Shown here piece by piece: positions 60,761 through 64,000 of a DNA stretch of 64,000 nucleotides (position 1 is the stretch's first letter; every line of letters begins with the position of its first letter). The stretch is from Nonomuraea deserti (GTDB lineage Bacteria > Actinomycetota > Actinomycetes > Streptosporangiales > Streptosporangiaceae). Below the pieces are notes generated by a model. That model made no database searches. It saw only the letters and a list, made by a program, of their open reading frames with translations, and was not told the origin of the DNA. The stretch is taken from the NCBI RefSeq assembly GCF_004348685.1, contig NZ_SMKO01000003.1:93554-157553 (forward strand). Reading direction: 5' to 3'. The position numbers and the translations under genes were made by a program.

Positions 60761-61825
60761 TTACTCCACGGCCGGCTCGGTTGCGAGGGGAGGGCCGTCG
60801 GGGAAGTCGGCTGGGTCGCGCCAGGTGGCGAGGAAATCCTCCGCCACGGCGCACGAGCCCGCGAACGGGCCGCCGGGGTGCTCCAGCGCCGTCGTGGTGA
60901 GCCGGCCGACCCGCTCTTCCACCAGGTCCCGTGCCGAGGCGGCGTCGGAGATCCGGTCGGCGCGTTCGGCGAGGTAGCCGATCGTGGCGCCGGCCCCGCA
61001 GACGAAGTCCGCCAGCGTCACCACGTCCCGCTCCGCAAGAGTGCGCAGCCCGGCCTCGGTGTAGGGCACGTTCGCCGCCGGAGCGACCACGCGGGCGCGT
61101 ACCCCGGCGGCGCGCTCGGCGGTCAGGGTGCCGGTCCGCGCGCCGGGCACCAGCACGTCCGCGGCCACCTCGTACAGAGCCTCGGCGGGCCGCACCGGCG
61201 GACCGAGCAGGCTCACACAGGCGTCGCCGTGCTCGGCGCGCAGCTCTTCGAGCGCGGCCACGTCCAGCCCGGCGGGGTCGGTCACGCACCCGTGCAGGGT
61301 CGAGAGGGCCACGAGGCGCGCGCCCCGCCGCGCGGCCTCCCGTACGACGGCGCCACCCACTTTGCCGAACCCCTCGACCGCGAGCGTGCGCCCGGCCAGA
61401 CCGCCGAGCGCCGTCTCCGCGGCGACGACCACGCCCAAGCCCGTCACCATGGTGTCCACCAGCTCGCCGCCGACCTCCTGGTGCATCACCGAGTCGGTAC
61501 GGTAACCGGGCAGCGAGGCGAAGTCCTCCGTACGCGTGCCCAGGTCCGAGGCCGTGAGGAAGCCGCCCTTCTCGACCAGCGGGGTGATCTCCTGGCAGTA
61601 ACGGGCCAGGGTGGCCGTCCGGTTCTCCGGCTCGGCCCGCAGCACCGCCTTGGCGCCGCCGATCCGCTCGCCGAGCACGGCCAGCTTGTACGTCATCGCC
61701 CGCGCCAGCAGCCCGGCCTCACCGCGGGTGACGTCAGGGGCGAGCCGGGTGCCGCCCGCGCTCGTCGGGCAGTCCAGGTCGAAGGCGATGCATCCGTCCA
61801 CCGAGGCCAGTTCCACGATCCTCAT
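60761..61825 (-). CDS. Leu/Phe/Val-type amino-acid dehydrogenase
   Basis: 354 residues. Dimerisation domain and catalytic lysine region AMTYKLAVLGERIGGAKAVL, then an NAD-binding Rossmann fold (LAVEGFGKVGGAVV). Family of Glu/Leu/Phe/Val dehydrogenases; oxidative deamination of a branched or aromatic amino acid is likely, the exact substrate unsettled. ATG 61825 with AAGGAG 5 bp upstream; a GTG six bases earlier overlaps the ribosome site. Confidence 0.88.
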   Translation of the reverse strand: MRIVELASVDGCIAFDLDCPTSAGGTRLAPDVTRGEAGLLARAMTYKLAVLGERIGGAKAVLRAEPENRTATLARYCQEITPLVEKGGFLTASDLGTRTEDFASLPGYRTDSVMHQEVGGELVDTMVTGLGVVVAAETALGGLAGRTLAVEGFGKVGGAVVREAARRGARLVALSTLHGCVTDPAGLDVAALEELRAEHGDACVSLLGPPVRPAEALYEVAADVLVPGARTGTLTAERAAGVRARVVAPAANVPYTEAGLRTLAERDVVTLADFVCGAGATIGYLAERADRISDAASARDLVEERVGRLTTTALEHPGGPFAGSCAVAEDFLATWRDPADFPDGPPLATEPAVE

Positions 61826-61920
61826 CCGCACTCCTTACGTCGTCCGATCGGCGCCGCCGGGCAGGCGATGGCGCGCCTGCCGACCAATCTCGACGTGAAC
61901 CGGCCCCATGTCCACTGCCG

Positions 61921-62010
61921 GGAAGGCCTGCCAGCGGAAGCCGGGCACCGGAAGGGCCTGCCAGCGGAAGCCGGACAAAAGGAAGGCGCTGTCAGCGGAA
62001 GCCGTCGGGG
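61921..62010. repeat. About 30-bp tandem repeat including the kinase gene 3' end
   Basis: Three imperfect units of about 29-31 bp, each containing CAGCGGAAGCCG (61921-61949, 61950-61980, 61981-62010). The third unit contains the last codons and stop of the Ser/Thr kinase gene; the other two are copies extending into intergenic DNA. Confidence 0.8.
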
Positions 62011-63437
62011 CAGAGGAAGGTCCGGATGCCGGCGGGCGCGCTCGCGAGGAGCGCCGGCCGGGACTCCAGCGAGCAGAAGTTGCTGCCGATCTCCCCGCCG
62101 AGGAACCGGGTCGCGTTCCGCTTGGCGATGAGGTCGATGCCGCCGACCCCAGGGGAGTCGAGTTCGGCCGCGACCCAGTGGCCCACGCACCGTTTGCGCG
62201 CGACCACGGCATCCCCCGGCAGGCTGCCGCCGTTCAGCGCGGCGACCTGCCGGAGTATCGAGCCATCGGAGGCGCAGGGAACGCCGGCGTCGGTGCGGCG
62301 CGTGCTCGCCCTCTTCGTCGGGGTGGGGGTCTTTCTCCTGGGCGGTTCGGTCGTGCTGGGAGCATCCTCGGGGGACTCGCTCGCCGTCGCCGCCTCGTCC
62401 GAGGTCTCGCTCGGGTCCGGCTGCGGGCTTTCCGCGTACGTGGACGCGGGGGAACTGCTCGGGCTCCGCAGTGCCTCGGGCGTGCCCCGCGAGTTCGTTG
62501 CGAACACCGTTCCCGCCGCCGCGACCGCCGCGACGACGACGGCGGCGGCCGACCACAGCGGCACCATGTGACGCCTGCCGCGCAGGGGCGGGGGCGGCGG
62601 CATGGGCGTGGTGCCCGTCGTGAGCGCGGTGACCTGGTCGAGCAGTTCGTACGCGGTGGGCCGGGACGTACGATCCTTGGCGAGCGCGCCGCGTACGAGG
62701 TCGTGGAGCGGGGCGGGCACCTCCGACAGATCCGGTTCGACGCTCATGACCCGGTAGGCGAGGACGTCGGGAGCTCCGGTGCCGAACGGCGGGCGGCCGG
62801 TCGCGGCGTAGACCATCAGCGCGCCCCAGGCGAAGACGTCGGCGGCGGTATCCGCCACGTCACCCCGGTACTGCTCGGGGCTGATCCAGCCGGGCGTTCC
62901 GATCAGCGCGCCGGTGCCCGTGAGGCCGCTCTCGTCGAGGGCCCGGGCGATGCCGAAGTCCAGGACCTTCGCGCCGGAGGCGGAGCGGATCACGTTCCCG
63001 GGCTTGAGGTCGCGGTGCACGATGCCGGCCCGGTGGATGTCGGTGAGCGCCTCGGCGATGTCCAGGCCGAACGGGAGGAGTTCGTCCGGCCGCAGCCTGG
63101 AGTTCTGCTGGACGTAGGTGCTGAGCGTCGGGCCGGGGACGAACTCGGTGGCCAGCCAGGGCGGCATCGCCGCGGTGTCGGCGGCCAGCACCGAGACCGT
63201 GCAGCGCCCGCGTACCCGGGACAGCAGCTCGACTTCGCGGATGAAACGGGCAAGGAACTGCGGATCGGCGGCTAATCCCGGGTGGATGACCTTGACCGCG
63301 GCCTGGGCGCCGTCGGCCGCGATCCCCGCGTAGACGACCCCCATGCCACCGGCGCCCATCCGGCCCACGATCCGGTAGGGGCCTATCGGTTCGTGATCGT
63401 CCATCGCCAGGGGGCCGAAGCCGCCGGGGTCGCTCAT
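61992..63437 (-). CDS. Membrane-bound Ser/Thr protein kinase
   Basis: 481 residues: kinase domain (about 15-270) with glycine loop GRMGAGGMGVVY, catalytic Lys in AAVKVIH, HRDLKPGN and DFG in VLDFGIARA; one membrane helix (about 292-312), a long Ser/Thr/Pro/Glu-rich linker (about 320-390) and a small C-terminal extracytoplasmic domain with three Cys (VPCASDG, RKRCVGHW, NFCSLESRP). No PASTA repeats. Pkn-type Hanks kinase; the external domain should sense an unknown ligand. ATG 63437 chosen. Confidence 0.93.
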   Translation of the reverse strand: MSDPGGFGPLAMDDHEPIGPYRIVGRMGAGGMGVVYAGIAADGAQAAVKVIHPGLAADPQFLARFIREVELLSRVRGRCTVSVLAADTAAMPPWLATEFVPGPTLSTYVQQNSRLRPDELLPFGLDIAEALTDIHRAGIVHRDLKPGNVIRSASGAKVLDFGIARALDESGLTGTGALIGTPGWISPEQYRGDVADTAADVFAWGALMVYAATGRPPFGTGAPDVLAYRVMSVEPDLSEVPAPLHDLVRGALAKDRTSRPTAYELLDQVTALTTGTTPMPPPPPLRGRRHMVPLWSAAAVVVAAVAAAGTVFATNSRGTPEALRSPSSSPASTYAESPQPDPSETSDEAATASESPEDAPSTTEPPRRKTPTPTKRASTRRTDAGVPCASDGSILRQVAALNGGSLPGDAVVARKRCVGHWVAAELDSPGVGGIDLIAKRNATRFLGGEIGSNFCSLESRPALLASAPAGIRTFLCPDGFR

Positions 63438-63515
63438 CGTGCTCCGATCGCCGGACCAACGCAACAGCAGCGATCTTATTGAGCCGGCCTCCTGTGGCGC
63501 TGATCACATCCGGTG

Positions 63516-63531
63516 TGTGGATTCGTCCACA
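63516..63531. promoter_or_regulatory. TTCG-loop inverted repeat between divergent genes
   Basis: TGTGGA-TTCG-TCCACA, a perfect 6-bp stem with a stable UUCG-type loop, midway between the kinase start (63437) and the secreted protein start (63610). Could be a dimeric regulator site or leader hairpin. Confidence 0.45.
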
Positions 63532-63609
63532 GTTGATCGCTGCGGGTCTCCGTAGTGTCCCTGTCACCGGATCACGCCGGCAGCACACCGATACGGGGAG
63601 GAACCCGAT

Positions 63610-63999
63610 ATGCGTAAGACCCTTGCGATCGCCGCTCTGGCCGGTTCGATGGCGGTCACCGGTCTGTCCCTGGCTCCGGCGGCCGCCCAGGCGAGCACGC
63701 ACTCCACGACGAGCTGGGGGAAGTTCTTCTCCAGTGATCACAAGGCGTACACGTTCGGTAAGGCCTGGAAGAGCCACGGGAAGGTGTTCACGAAGTGGTA
63801 CGGGGTCGACAAGCGTGGTGGCAAGCAGGCGTGGGTGTGGTTCGAGGTGTATCAGAACGGTCACTGGAAGAGGTTCAACAAGGCGTGGGACGGCCAGGTC
63901 GCCGGCGCCTGGCGGGGGCACGGGATCGAGAAGGTGTACACGTTCACCTGCTGGGCGGGCAAGTTCGACAACTGCGGCAAGAAGTACCGCATCTACTGA
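63610..63999 (+). CDS. Small secreted Lys/Trp/Tyr-rich protein
   Basis: 129 residues, complete, ending 1 bp before the window edge. Signal peptide about 1-29 (MRKTLAIAALAGSMAVTGLSLAPAAAQA region). The mature part is basic and aromatic (SHGKVFTKWYGVDKRGGKQ, WVWFEVYQNGHWKRF) with two Cys near the C-terminus (FTCWAGKFDNCGKK). ATG 63610 has GGGGAGGA upstream. No family I can name; divergent from the Ser/Thr kinase. Confidence 0.78.
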   Translation: MRKTLAIAALAGSMAVTGLSLAPAAAQASTHSTTSWGKFFSSDHKAYTFGKAWKSHGKVFTKWYGVDKRGGKQAWVWFEVYQNGHWKRFNKAWDGQVAGAWRGHGIEKVYTFTCWAGKFDNCGKKYRIY

Positions 64000-64000
64000 G

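Overview
The window is about 70% GC chromosomal DNA from a filamentous actinomycete. Dense genes, frequent GTG starts, 4-bp ATGA/GTGA overlaps, leaderless regulator genes, a spore-associated-protein-like secreted protein, a PASTA-less Ser/Thr kinase and perfect CebR-type boxes point to Streptosporangiales (Nonomuraea-like is my best guess) or Streptomyces relatives. This placement is inference; there is no rRNA or other taxonomic marker, and I saw no tRNA, CRISPR array, insertion sequence or phage gene.

Layout. 1-5 kb: a left-edge gene tail, a minus-strand run encoding an anti-sigma-type ATPase, an alpha/beta hydrolase, a cytochrome P450 and an IclR regulator, then a CPBP membrane protease. 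5-8.3 kb: a DoxX protein convergent with an ECF41 sigma factor, a 5'-truncated TPR gene and a secreted AA10 lytic polysaccharide monooxygenase. A perfect TGGGAGCGCTCCCA box precedes both DoxX and the monooxygenase. 8.4-15 kb: a tripartite tricarboxylate transporter (tctCBA) divergent from a two-component system (tctDE) and followed by a TAXI-type binding protein. 15-20.7 kb: a methyltransferase, a large FtsX-like permease with no ATPase, and a PaaK-like adenylate-forming enzyme with its TetR regulator.

20.9-28.8 kb is the most coherent block: a LacI regulator, an operator-overlapped promoter, two sugar-ABC permeases, a DUF624 protein, a lipoprotein sugar-binding protein and two formylglycine sulfatases, mostly overlapping by 4 bp. 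It reads as an import and desulfation locus for a sulfated saccharide. 28.8-35 kb holds single genes (HIT, RmlD-like, SRPBCC, DUF3500, hydrolase, AraC) and a decayed Lrp/MFS pair. 35.2-40 kb is a trypsin-like protease followed by a MoxR-DUF58-VWA-VWA operon. In that operon a 21-bp repeat and a 23-codon stub look like the scar of a lost gene.

40-64 kb is a mosaic of small regulatory and enzymatic genes: S4 protein, DUF899, an FAD-oxidoreductase remnant, MarR, TetR, NmrA-like proteins, an MmyB-type regulator with a divergent alcohol dehydrogenase, DUF2071, a GlxA-type regulator, HxlR, a MarR/hydrolase pair, an 858-residue XRE/NB-ARC/TPR regulator, RibD-type reductase, tannase-family esterase, MFS exporter, three small secreted proteins, a Leu/Phe/Val-type dehydrogenase and a Ser/Thr kinase. 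Short tandem repeats (13, 14, 25 and about 30 bp) sit at gene ends, and several genes are visibly eroded. No single large novel system is evident. The best leads are the sulfatase locus, the CebR-box pair, the tct/TAXI signalling locus and the MoxR-operon scar.
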